From JAWXCH01 sp034440595 (GTDB lineage: Bacteria > Planctomycetota > Planctomycetia > Pirellulales > JALHPA01), in the NCBI GenBank assembly GCA_034440595.1, contig JAWXCH010000313.1, positions 1 to 7,376 of the forward strand: a stretch of DNA of 7,376 bases, in the 5' to 3' direction. Positions 1 to 5,521 of the stretch are shown here, in pieces. The position numbers and the translations under genes are program-made. The notes beneath the pieces are model-generated. The model made no database searches, was not told the origin of the DNA, and saw only the letters and a program-made list of their open reading frames with translations. How positions within the stretch are numbered: position 1 is the stretch's first letter; every line of letters begins with the position of its first letter.

Positions 1-58
1 CCTCAATCACTTCGCCATCCTATTCGAGGAACGGATGCCGGAAAACATTAGCAAATAA
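1..58 (+). CDS. Possible C-terminal end of an unidentified protein (partial, runs off the left edge)
   Basis: Reading from base 2, one plus-strand frame stays open for 18 codons and ends at a TAA at 56-58. The residues (LNHFAILFEERMPENISK) look like an ordinary protein tail, with a hydrophobic stretch followed by charged residues. No family can be named from so little. Another plus-strand frame is also open across this region, and a random frame would often stay open over such a short length, so the support is weak. If real, the gene converges with csrA, whose stop lies 63 bp to the right. Confidence 0.3.
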   Translation, partial: LNHFAILFEERMPENISK

Positions 59-121
59 CGTACCCTGCTCGCCTGACACAAAAGACTTTACAGGCCCCAG
101 TTCTGTAGAGAAGGCGTCTAA

Positions 122-349
122 TTAATGTTCACCGACGTTTGGCGACGCGCCCGATTCGGTTTCTGCGGCAGAGTCATCCTGACCGCCATTGCGCAAAATG
201 GCATCATAGACCTCGCGACGATGAACAGGAACTTCCTTAGGGGCTTCCACCCCGAGGCGCACCTTGTCACCGCGAATCTCGACGACTACGATCGTAATGT
301 CGTTATTGATGACAATACTTTCGTTTTTCTTTCGTGAAAGAACCAGCAT
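122..349 (-). CDS. csrA: Carbon storage regulator CsrA (translational regulator)
   Basis: CsrA is a small dimeric RNA-binding protein that recognises GGA motifs in mRNA leaders, often in hairpin loops over the ribosome binding site, and so represses or stabilises target messages. The 75-residue product begins with the family signature MLVLSRKKNESIVI and has the VRLGVEAP and VPVHRREVY blocks. The RNA-contacting residues L4, R6 and R44 are all present. After residue 50 or so the tail is polar and probably disordered, as usual. The ATG at 349 was chosen over a GTG at 367 because it gives the canonical N-terminus and has an AAGGA ribosome binding site 7 to 8 bases upstream, which the GTG would overlap. 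The gene stands alone and is divergent from the nuo operon across a spacer of about 1 kb. Its leader is rich in GGA triplets, so it may control its own translation (inference). Confidence 0.97.
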   Translation of the reverse strand: MLVLSRKKNESIVINNDITIVVVEIRGDKVRLGVEAPKEVPVHRREVYDAILRNGGQDDSAAETESGASPNVGEH

Positions 350-353
350 CGTA

Positions 354-361
354 CTTTCCTT
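354..361 (-). promoter_or_regulatory. Ribosome binding site of csrA, deciding the start
   Basis: On the minus strand this reads AAGGAAAG, about 7 bases before the ATG at 349. It fixes the start at the canonical CsrA methionine rather than the upstream GTG. It contains a GGA, the core of a CsrA binding site, so CsrA bound here would block ribosome access. Confidence 0.75.
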
Positions 362-434
362 CTGCACGAGTGCCTACAAACCGCTAGGAACAATTTTCCC
401 GTTGTCCGTCCATGCGACCAAACCTGATTTGTCC

Positions 435-451
435 GCACCTCCACAAGGTGC
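435..451 (-). promoter_or_regulatory. Short hairpin in the csrA leader presenting a GGA
   Basis: GCACCT at 435-440 and AGGTGC at 446-451 are perfect inverted repeats around a 5-base loop. In the csrA message the loop reads UGUGG and continues into AGG, so a GGA sits at the edge of the loop and stem, roughly as in known CsrA sites. Five more minus-strand GGA triplets lie between here and the start codon. The hairpin is directly visible; a regulatory role is inferred. Confidence 0.35.
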
Positions 452-470
452 AACTAGCCAAAATAAGGTT

Positions 471-480
471 CTGCATGCAG
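471..480. promoter_or_regulatory. Perfect 10-bp palindrome (CTGCATGCAG), possible operator
   Basis: This perfect palindrome lies just inside the predicted csrA transcript, about 10 to 18 bases after the inferred start. The position would suit an operator, but a 10-bp palindrome is expected several times by chance in a window of this size, and no protein can be named. Confidence 0.15.
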
Positions 481-495
481 GCACTTCCTTGTTTC

Positions 496-523
496 ACTCT
501 ACGTGTAAACTACGTCCAGTCAA
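496..523 (-). promoter_or_regulatory. Candidate sigma-70-type promoter for csrA
   Basis: On the minus strand, TTGACT (518-523) matches the -35 consensus at five of six positions. It is followed after 16 bases by TAGAGT (496-501), which matches the -10 consensus at four of six. Transcription would start near base 489, giving a csrA leader of about 140 nt. No better placed candidate was seen upstream of csrA. It was identified by eye only. Confidence 0.35.
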
Positions 524-801
524 GCAAAACGGGTCGAGGAAGGCTCGAATTTTGATTTAATCGTCCAGTTTGGCACGAAATTCGTACCGGATCGCGCGAG
601 AAACTCCACCGAAACCGGGGTGACTTTCAATGCTAGGTAGCTACGCGCAATGCCTTATCAAATAAAACGTTACGTTCCGAGCGGGATTGCGTTTGGCGAG
701 GTTCTGGGGAGAAATTAGTCCAGATTATGATCGGCTACCTGTCTCCATTCTGATAGCGCGGTAATCGCACAAATGGTATCGGCTATACCGGTTTTCTCAG
801 T

Positions 802-827
802 GGAAATCCGAAAAAATGGGAATTTCC
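802..827. repeat. Imperfect inverted repeat (hairpin) in the csrA-nuoI spacer
   Basis: GGAAATCC and GGAATTTCC pair through 8 bp with one bulged A, around an A-rich 9-base loop. A weaker hairpin (775-789) lies just before it and GGG/CCC arms (834-845) just after, so three small hairpins sit in about 70 bases. This could be part of a structured RNA or chance. Confidence 0.25.
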
Positions 828-881
828 GTGCCAGGGCTATAACCCAGCCTAATTCAGCCTCATGACAATCTCTGGCCTGAA

Positions 882-895
882 TCTTCGATCGAAGA
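882..895. promoter_or_regulatory. Perfect 14-bp palindrome in the csrA-nuoI spacer
   Basis: TCTTCGATCGAAGA is a perfect two-fold palindrome without a spacer, the form expected for a site bound by a dimeric regulator. Roughly one perfect 14-bp palindrome is expected every 16 kb of random sequence, so its presence here is only mildly notable. It lies about 475 bp before nuoI and outside any gene. Confidence 0.2.
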
Positions 896-1113
896 ATCGC
901 GGCTCAGCCCGGTGGCCTTCACCCATGAATGGCAATTGGGCCGTGTATGCTAGCGAACAAGCGGAAAACACCACGCAGCAAACCATCGCACTTTGCATCG
1001 CGGGATAAGAGTTACTGATAGTGACTGGACTCGTTTGGCAACTCTTTTCGTACGCCGACAACGTGCCCAAATGCTGAGGCGTGTCTGCCAGACCGCCGTT
1101 CGATCACCGTACT

Positions 1114-1139
1114 AGCCGCAACGATTTGCAATTGCGGCT
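1114..1139. repeat. 8-bp inverted repeat, 10-base loop
   Basis: AGCCGCAA at 1114-1121 pairs exactly with TTGCGGCT at 1132-1139. No T-tract follows on either strand, so it is not an intrinsic terminator. It lies about 35 bp upstream of the -35 element of the candidate nuo promoter, where an activator or repressor could bind, but repeats of this size also arise by chance. Confidence 0.25.
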
Positions 1140-1173
1140 GCGGAATTATCAACCTACTCAGGCCTCCGTTGCC

Positions 1174-1201
1174 TTGCGAAGAAATGGACCATGCCTATAA
1201 T
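1174..1201 (+). promoter_or_regulatory. Candidate sigma-70-type promoter for the nuoI-nuoD operon
   Basis: A perfect TATAAT (-10) at 1196-1201 is preceded, after a 16-base spacer, by TTGCGA (1174-1179), which matches the -35 consensus at four of six positions. Transcription would start near base 1208, leaving a leader of about 160 nt before nuoI. It is the only exact consensus -10 I noticed in the spacer, and it points towards the operon. Confidence 0.45.
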
Positions 1202-1370
1202 CCATCAAGAGAATCTGTGGTGATAGAACTTCATCCATACTGGCCCGTTGCGGTCAATCAGAATCTCGTCAGCAATAAGCCAAAGTAGTGATGAGCCAAC
1301 GGGATACTGCTTTCAATCGTTACTGCAAAGAGCCACTAGCCGATTTCAAACACGCAGGGAGTTGTTGCCA

Positions 1371-1898
1371 ATGCGCGAGTGGTTGAGGGATATCTGGGTT
1401 GCCGTCAGCACGGTTCTGCACGGAATGAAAATCACGCTGCAGTATTGGTTTCGCACCTACCAGCCACAGCGTGGTGCGTTCACTCAGAAATTTGAATACC
1501 CCGAGTTGCCACTGGCCGTTTCGGCGCGGTACCGTGGATTTCATCGTTATGACCTGACGACTTGCATTGCATGCGATCAATGTGCCAAGGCGTGCCCGGT
1601 GGACTGCATTTACATTGGCAAAGAACGCGTCACCAATGGCAAGGGCTTCAAGATCACCGGCTTCACCATCGACTACTCCAAGTGCATGTTTTGCGCGCTG
1701 TGCGTTGAACCATGCCCGGTCGATTGCATCTTTATGGGTGCAACTCACGACTTGAGTTGCTATAGCCGCGATGGATGCCTGGTCGATTTTTCACGGTTGC
1801 CGGTCGAGGTTGCCTGGGGACGAGCGACCTTGAATCCAACAGCCGTAGCAGATTCCAAAGTCATCGCCGAACCTGTGCATGGCGGTCCAAATCAATAA
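1371..1898 (+). CDS. nuoI: NADH-quinone oxidoreductase subunit I (2x[4Fe-4S] ferredoxin-like)
   Basis: NuoI carries the two [4Fe-4S] clusters (N6a, N6b) that pass electrons towards the quinone site in the peripheral arm of complex I. The 175-residue product has an N-terminal amphipathic segment (YWFRTYQP, about 25-32), then two ferredoxin motifs: C65-C68-C71-C75-P and C105-C108-C111-C115-P, each followed by VDC. Two further cysteines (C130, C136) lie in the C-terminal tail. The length is normal for the family. The ATG at 1371 was chosen because an AGGGAG ribosome binding site lies 9 bases upstream and the product then starts directly at the conserved region. A TTG-initiated extension to 1248 would add 41 residues of unrelated character. 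It is the first gene of the cluster here, whereas the usual place of nuoI is after nuoH. DUF2203 follows after 57 bp. Confidence 0.97.
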   Translation: MREWLRDIWVAVSTVLHGMKITLQYWFRTYQPQRGAFTQKFEYPELPLAVSARYRGFHRYDLTTCIACDQCAKACPVDCIYIGKERVTNGKGFKITGFTIDYSKCMFCALCVEPCPVDCIFMGATHDLSCYSRDGCLVDFSRLPVEVAWGRATLNPTAVADSKVIAEPVHGGPNQ

Positions 1899-1955
1899 CC
1901 TGGTAATGTCGCCGTGATCGATCGCCATTTCAAAAGCTAGTGCAAAGGTCCTGGG

Positions 1956-2411
1956 ATGAGCCACTCTGATTCACAAAAGCCCAAACTGTTTACTGTGGAG
2001 CAGGCCAACGCCATGCTTCCCCTGGTGCGTGCCATTGTGAAGGATCTGGCGGACCTGTCACGCGATGTGATCGAACGGCGAGAACGACTGTCGTTTTTGG
2101 TATCTGGCCAGGAGCAAAGCTCCAGTGACCTGTACAGCGACGAACTGGTACAGATCGAAGACGAATTGGACAAAGATGGCAAGCGGCTACGCGAGTACGT
2201 TGAGGAACTTCAAGAACTAGGGGTCGAACCGAAGAATGGACCCGAAGGGCTGGTCGATTTTCGCTGCCTCATGGATGGTCGCGTGGTCTACCTCTGCTGG
2301 AAACTGGATGAACCTGCTATCACCCACTGGCACGAACTGGATACGGGCTACGCTGGTCGGCAAGAACTTCCGCTTGAATCGAAACTGAAGCCCACGTCGA
2401 GTGTCGAATAA
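1956..2411 (+). CDS. DUF2203 family protein, embedded in the nuo operon
   Basis: The 151-residue soluble protein matches what I know of the DUF2203 family (PF09969), whose function is unknown. Residues 11-25 (FTVEQANAMLPLVR) form the typical start. A long, highly charged helical part, probably a coiled coil, runs to about residue 90. The C-terminal core has GLVDF (98-102), VYLCWKLDEP (111-120) and HWHELDTGYAGRQ (124-136). The conserved Cys, Trp, His and Glu there could form a metal or ligand site, but this is inference. No signal peptide or membrane segment is seen. The ATG at 1956 is preceded by AAAGG seven bases upstream. Its stop overlaps the nuoA start (TAATG), so the two are probably translationally coupled. 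The position suggests a link to complex I assembly or control, but neighbourhood alone does not prove this. Confidence 0.93.
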   Translation: MSHSDSQKPKLFTVEQANAMLPLVRAIVKDLADLSRDVIERRERLSFLVSGQEQSSSDLYSDELVQIEDELDKDGKRLREYVEELQELGVEPKNGPEGLVDFRCLMDGRVVYLCWKLDEPAITHWHELDTGYAGRQELPLESKLKPTSSVE

Positions 2412-3094
2412 TGACCACATCCATATCCATAGTCGCGTACCTGGCGCTCTTTGCAGGGCTGGGGCTGCTATTCTTGCTGGTGAACCTGCTAGTGGGACGA
2501 TTGGTGCGCCCGGATGATCCGCACGCCGAAAAGTCGGAGATTTACGAATGCGGCGAGCCAACCATCGGCTCCAGCTTTGTGCAGTTCGATCTGCGCTTTT
2601 ATGTTATCGCCCTGCTCTTCATTATCTTTGACGTTGAAGTCGCCTTCTTTTTCCCTTGGGCAACCGTCTTTGGAAAAGCAACCAATCTGAGCGACCCTAA
2701 TGTCCCTGCGGTGGTATCGGTCGAGCAACCGAGTAAGCCTGCCGAGTTGCGTCTGACTCCGGCAGCCGCCAGCGTCATGCGCGAGATGGGAATCCGTAAT
2801 CCTGTTCCACCACCTGTCCTCACGCAGCTACCCGCCGACGTGATCGAACATCTCGGAAGCAATCCAACTGATGCCGCGGTGTCGGGACATCTGTTGCAAT
2901 CCAGCGCCAAAACGATGGGGCTGATCTCCATCTACGACATCGGCGTGTTCTTTGGCGTCTTGATGGTCGGCTTCGCCTATGTTTGGCGACGTGGCGACTT
3001 GGATTGGGTTCGTGCCGTCAGTTCCGAACGCGCACTCAATCCTCGCCCACCCACGGCAGCAGAAGAACTCGAACCGGCGATGTCGGTACGCTAA
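2411..3094 (+). CDS. nuoA: NADH-quinone oxidoreductase subunit A with an enlarged TM2-TM3 loop
   Basis: NuoA (ND3 homologue) is a three-helix membrane subunit at the junction of the peripheral and membrane arms of complex I. TM1 spans about residues 6-30. The cytoplasmic loop has YECGEP with the family cysteine C47, followed by FDLRFY. TM2 spans about 62-85 with DVEVAFFFPWA (acidic D74, E76). TM3 spans about 171-192 and ends in the typical WRRGDLDW. The protein has 227 residues against about 120-150 in most bacteria. The excess lies between TM2 and TM3 (about 88-170), is proline-rich and polar, and should face the periplasmic side. There is also a modestly extended, proline-rich C-terminal tail. 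The ATG overlaps the DUF2203 stop by one base. nuoB, which normally follows, is absent, and nuoC begins 94 bp later. Confidence 0.95.
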   Translation: MTTSISIVAYLALFAGLGLLFLLVNLLVGRLVRPDDPHAEKSEIYECGEPTIGSSFVQFDLRFYVIALLFIIFDVEVAFFFPWATVFGKATNLSDPNVPAVVSVEQPSKPAELRLTPAAASVMREMGIRNPVPPPVLTQLPADVIEHLGSNPTDAAVSGHLLQSSAKTMGLISIYDIGVFFGVLMVGFAYVWRRGDLDWVRAVSSERALNPRPPTAAEELEPAMSVR

Positions 3095-3127
3095 CGGCGG
3101 AGCATGATTTTGGCTCACTGCGCCGTT
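3093..3127 (+). promoter_or_regulatory. Hairpin directly after the nuoA stop codon
   Basis: AACGGCG (3093-3099) pairs with CGCCGTT (3121-3127). Inside it GAGC (3100-3103) pairs with GCTC (3113-3116), giving a 7+4 bp stem with a one-sided ACTG bulge and a 9-base loop. A smaller hairpin (GCAC/GTGC, 3134-3145) follows. There is no T-tract immediately after, so a strong terminator is unlikely. It might be a processing or stability element separating nuoA from nuoC. Confidence 0.35.
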
Positions 3128-3188
3128 CAATAGCACGCCTGTGCAACCAGAGGTAGTGCAGCATTTTATTTCGTAGGATTCACAAAGC

Positions 3189-3719
3189 ATGCGCGGACAA
3201 GCCTTTCTCGAACGTCTGAAACAGAACCTCGGCGAGATCATTACCGGTTCCAACATGGAGGCGATCGATCCCTGGATCGAAGTCTCTCCGGCCGGCCTGC
3301 GCACGTTGTGCAAGTACCTCAAGAACGAGCCGGACTTGCAGTTCGACATGCTGAACTGCATCAGCGGAGTTGACTACTTTGAACCGGATGCCAAAAAAGC
3401 CGCCAAGGTCGACTGGCAACCGCATACGGAAGTGGTATATCACCTGTGGAGCGTGCCGAACCGGATGAGTCTGGTGCTAAAGGTCATGCTTCCGCGCTGG
3501 AAGGATGACCGCGCTGGCGAAATTCCCGAACTGGACACGGTCAGCGACATCTGGCGAACGGCAGACTGGCACGAACGCGAAGTCTACGACCTGTCCGGTA
3601 TTCATTTCGTCGGACATCCCAACCTGCGTCGGATCCTTTGCCCCGAGGATTGGGTCGGATATCCATTACGCCGCGACTACGAGATGCCACTTGAGTATCA
3701 CGGCATCCGCGGTCGCTAG
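3189..3719 (+). CDS. nuoC: NADH-quinone oxidoreductase subunit C (30 kDa subunit)
   Basis: NuoC is a soluble subunit of the connecting (Q) module of complex I. It packs against NuoD and helps to build the peripheral arm, and it carries no cofactor. The 176-residue product has the fold-typical core (FDMLNCISGVDYF, 52-64; EVVYHLWSVPNRMSLVLKV, 81-99). It also has the family signature around 129-150: EREVYDLSGIHFVGHP followed by NLRRIL, then the PLRRDYEMP end. It is a stand-alone NuoC, not the NuoCD fusion of enterobacteria. The ATG at 3189 has an AGGA ten bases upstream. The gene lies 94 bp after nuoA with no nuoB between them, and nuoD follows after 52 bp. Confidence 0.96.
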   Translation: MRGQAFLERLKQNLGEIITGSNMEAIDPWIEVSPAGLRTLCKYLKNEPDLQFDMLNCISGVDYFEPDAKKAAKVDWQPHTEVVYHLWSVPNRMSLVLKVMLPRWKDDRAGEIPELDTVSDIWRTADWHEREVYDLSGIHFVGHPNLRRILCPEDWVGYPLRRDYEMPLEYHGIRGR

Positions 3720-3771
3720 TGCTGCAAGCAATTCACGTTAGATTTATTCAATCGAAGAATGCCGAGCGATT

Positions 3772-4977
3772 ATGGCCACTGATCTGGACGACCCACGAAT
3801 CATTGAGTTTGACGTGCGCACCGACGAAATGTTGGTGAACATGGGCCCGCAGCACCCTAGCACGCACGGCGTATTGCGCCTGGTGCTACGTACCGACGGT
3901 GAAATCGTCTCTGAAGTCACACCGCATATCGGTTACCTTCACCGCTGCGCAGAAAAAATCGGCGAGAACCTGACCCCACGTCAATGGATTCCGTACACCG
4001 ACCGGATGGACTATCTGGCGGGCATGAACATGAACCTTGGCTGGGCGCTCACTGTCGAAAAGCTAATGAAGCTGCGGCTGCCGGAAAAGGCCCGACACTT
4101 GCGTGTGATCATTGCCGAGCTTGGCCGCATTGCCAGTCACCTGGTCGGCATGGGAGCGTACGGGCTGGACCTCGGCACGTTCAGCCCGTTCTTGTATGCG
4201 TTTCGCGAACGCGAAAAGATCCTCGACCTCTTTGAAGAGGTCTGCGGCGCGCGGCTGACGTACAGCTACATCACTGTCGGCGGTGCCACAGCCGACCTGC
4301 CCAAGGGCTGGCTGCAAAAGTGCGAAGCCTTCTTGGATGAGCTGATCCCGGTCATTCAAGAGTATCACGCGCTACTGACAACCAACGCGATATTTGTGCG
4401 CCGGACGGCAGCAATCGGCGTTCTGTCCCCTGAGATGGCCATCGACTATGGATGTACTGGCCCGGTTCTGCGCGGAAGTGGCGTCGACCAGGATCTGCGA
4501 CGCGATGGCGAAGAAATCTATACCGAGATGTACGACGGTTACGCTTTTGAGGTCATCGTCGAGCGCGACGGACACTATCCCAACGACCACAAGTATCCAC
4601 CCGTTCCACCTAGCGCCATTCTGGGTGACTGCTGGCACCGCTTCTATGTGCGTATGCTAGAAGTCGTTCAGTCGATTGACCTGGTCCGGCAGGCCATTGA
4701 TCGATATAGCGTAGCCAAAGGATCATGGGGAGAGCCGGTTAAACTGACCGAAAAATTGCCCAAGGGTGAGGCCTATCTAGAAACCGAAGCCCCGCGCGGG
4801 CAGATGGGCTTTTACATCGTCAGTGATGGCAGTTCGATCCCCTGGCGAGCAAGAGCGCGCAGCAGTTGCTTCTGCAATTTGTCTGTTACGCACGAACTTT
4901 GCCGCGGTTGCCTGATCGCCGATGTGCCGGCCATCGTCGGCTCGTTGGATATTGTGATGGGAGAGATTGATCGGTAA
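3772..4977 (+). CDS. nuoD: NADH-quinone oxidoreductase subunit D (49 kDa subunit, quinone site)
   Basis: NuoD forms much of the quinone-binding cavity of complex I and descends from the large subunit of [NiFe] hydrogenases. The 401-residue product has the expected motifs: NMGPQHPSTHGVLRL (23-37), GYLHRCAEK (54-62) and DRMDY (77-81). H32 and Y81 lie 49 residues apart, as do the quinone-contacting His and Tyr of the bovine and Thermus subunits, so the active site looks intact. The end is also typical (RGQMGFYIVSDGS, 342-354; IADVPAIVGSLDIV to GEIDR, 382-401). Unusual are four cysteines at 366, 368, 377 and 380 (C-x-C-x8-C-x2-C), where many family members have other residues, such as His at the last position. 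The ribosome binding site is weak (GAG only). The stop lies 11 bp from the convergent sixA stop. Confidence 0.97.
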   Translation: MATDLDDPRIIEFDVRTDEMLVNMGPQHPSTHGVLRLVLRTDGEIVSEVTPHIGYLHRCAEKIGENLTPRQWIPYTDRMDYLAGMNMNLGWALTVEKLMKLRLPEKARHLRVIIAELGRIASHLVGMGAYGLDLGTFSPFLYAFREREKILDLFEEVCGARLTYSYITVGGATADLPKGWLQKCEAFLDELIPVIQEYHALLTTNAIFVRRTAAIGVLSPEMAIDYGCTGPVLRGSGVDQDLRRDGEEIYTEMYDGYAFEVIVERDGHYPNDHKYPPVPPSAILGDCWHRFYVRMLEVVQSIDLVRQAIDRYSVAKGSWGEPVKLTEKLPKGEAYLETEAPRGQMGFYIVSDGSSIPWRARARSSCFCNLSVTHELCRGCLIADVPAIVGSLDIVMGEIDR

Positions 4978-4988
4978 GGCAGGTAGAA

Positions 4989-5477
4989 TTAAAACCCTAG
5001 CGCCTTCGCCGTTACCAGCCATTGCAGCTCGCCTTGGCCAATGGCGATATCGCCATCAAAATCCAGGCAAGCCACCGCTCCTTTGCTGAAGCGAATGCTG
5101 GCCAGACTGTCGCCGATGAGCTGTGCGACGATCTGGCTCACATCCGGCATGTGTCCAACCCAGGCCAGCGACGCCACGTCTTGCTGATTGCTCCAATGCA
5201 ACATCGTTCCCAGATCAACACCAGGGGCTAACTCTCCCATCTCAATCAGTTCCGGTTTTCCAGCCGTCGCAGCCGCTAATATTTCCGCCGTCTGTCGACA
5301 GCGAACCAACGGGCTGGTGGCGATCTTGTCAGGCTGACAACCGCACTTTGCCAGGTGCCGCGCCACCGCACTGAAACGCCGCTTCCCCTCATCATCCAGC
5401 GGCCTCAACCCATCGTCTGGATAACGTGGATCGCCCGGTTCTCCAGCATGGGCATGACGAACGATGTACAGTTTCAC
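4989..5477 (-). CDS. sixA: SixA-type histidine phosphatase
   Basis: This 162-residue protein belongs to the histidine phosphatase (phosphoglycerate mutase-like) superfamily, SixA branch. SixA removes phosphate from phosphohistidine on signalling or phosphotransfer proteins. The N-terminus KLYIVRHAHAG contains the catalytic R7-H8 pair. Further sites are SPLVRCRQTAE (R59) and WVGHMPDVS (H109), so the four key residues (Arg-His-Arg-His) are spaced almost exactly as in E. coli SixA. DGLRPLDDEGKRR (22-34) is also typical. No signal peptide is seen, so it should be cytoplasmic. A GTG at 5477 was chosen because GAAAGG lies 7 bases upstream and the product starts at the conserved strand. A start at 5537 would overlap the preceding gene and add unrelated residues. 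It probably shares a transcript with the RNase H-like gene, 44 bp upstream. Its substrate is unknown. Confidence 0.9.
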   Translation of the reverse strand: MKLYIVRHAHAGEPGDPRYPDDGLRPLDDEGKRRFSAVARHLAKCGCQPDKIATSPLVRCRQTAEILAAATAGKPELIEMGELAPGVDLGTMLHWSNQQDVASLAWVGHMPDVSQIVAQLIGDSLASIRFSKGAVACLDFDGDIAIGQGELQWLVTAKALGF

Positions 5478-5521
5478 GGTCGTACCTTTCTGTATCTTCA
5501 AACATATTGCAAACGCTCGAT

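Larger units (their letters stand above)
350..1370. other. Long divergent intergenic region (about 1 kb) with no convincing gene
   Basis: The region between csrA and nuoI contains no open frame with recognisable protein character. It lacks tRNA-like TpsiC arms and the conserved segments of RNase P RNA, SRP RNA or tmRNA. It does hold candidate promoters for both flanking transcription units and several small inverted repeats. These include 775-789 (GGTAT/ATACC), 802-827 (GGAAATCC paired with GGAATTTCC, one bulged A), 882-895 (a 14-bp perfect palindrome), 1010-1026 (AGTTAC/GTGACT) and 1114-1139 (AGCCGCAA/TTGCGGCT). It may contain an unrecognised small RNA or decayed coding sequence, but nothing in the sequence decides this. 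Confidence 0.6.

Noticed and set aside
71..95. GCCTG/CAGGC inverted repeat after csrA as a terminator
   Set aside because: The stem is only 5 bp with a 15-base loop and no T-tract follows on the csrA strand.
264..560. Plus-strand open frame of 98 codons
   Set aside because: Its first part runs antisense through csrA and the rest has unnatural composition; it is a shadow frame.
849..1070. Minus-strand open frame of 73 codons in the csrA-nuoI spacer
   Set aside because: The residue pattern is not protein-like, it matches no family I know, and no clear ribosome binding site precedes it; frames of this length occur by chance.
1248..1370. N-terminal extension of NuoI from a TTG codon
   Set aside because: The extra 41 residues do not belong to the NuoI family, and the ATG at 1371 has a good ribosome binding site.
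350..1370. tRNA, RNase P RNA, SRP RNA, tmRNA, riboswitch or CRISPR array in the spacer
   Set aside because: No cloverleaf, no conserved core segments of these RNAs and no regularly spaced direct repeats were found by eye.
4867..4911. NuoD as a true [NiFe] hydrogenase large subunit
   Set aside because: The N-terminal RxCGxC ligand motif is absent and the quinone-site His and Tyr of complex I are present at the correct spacing.
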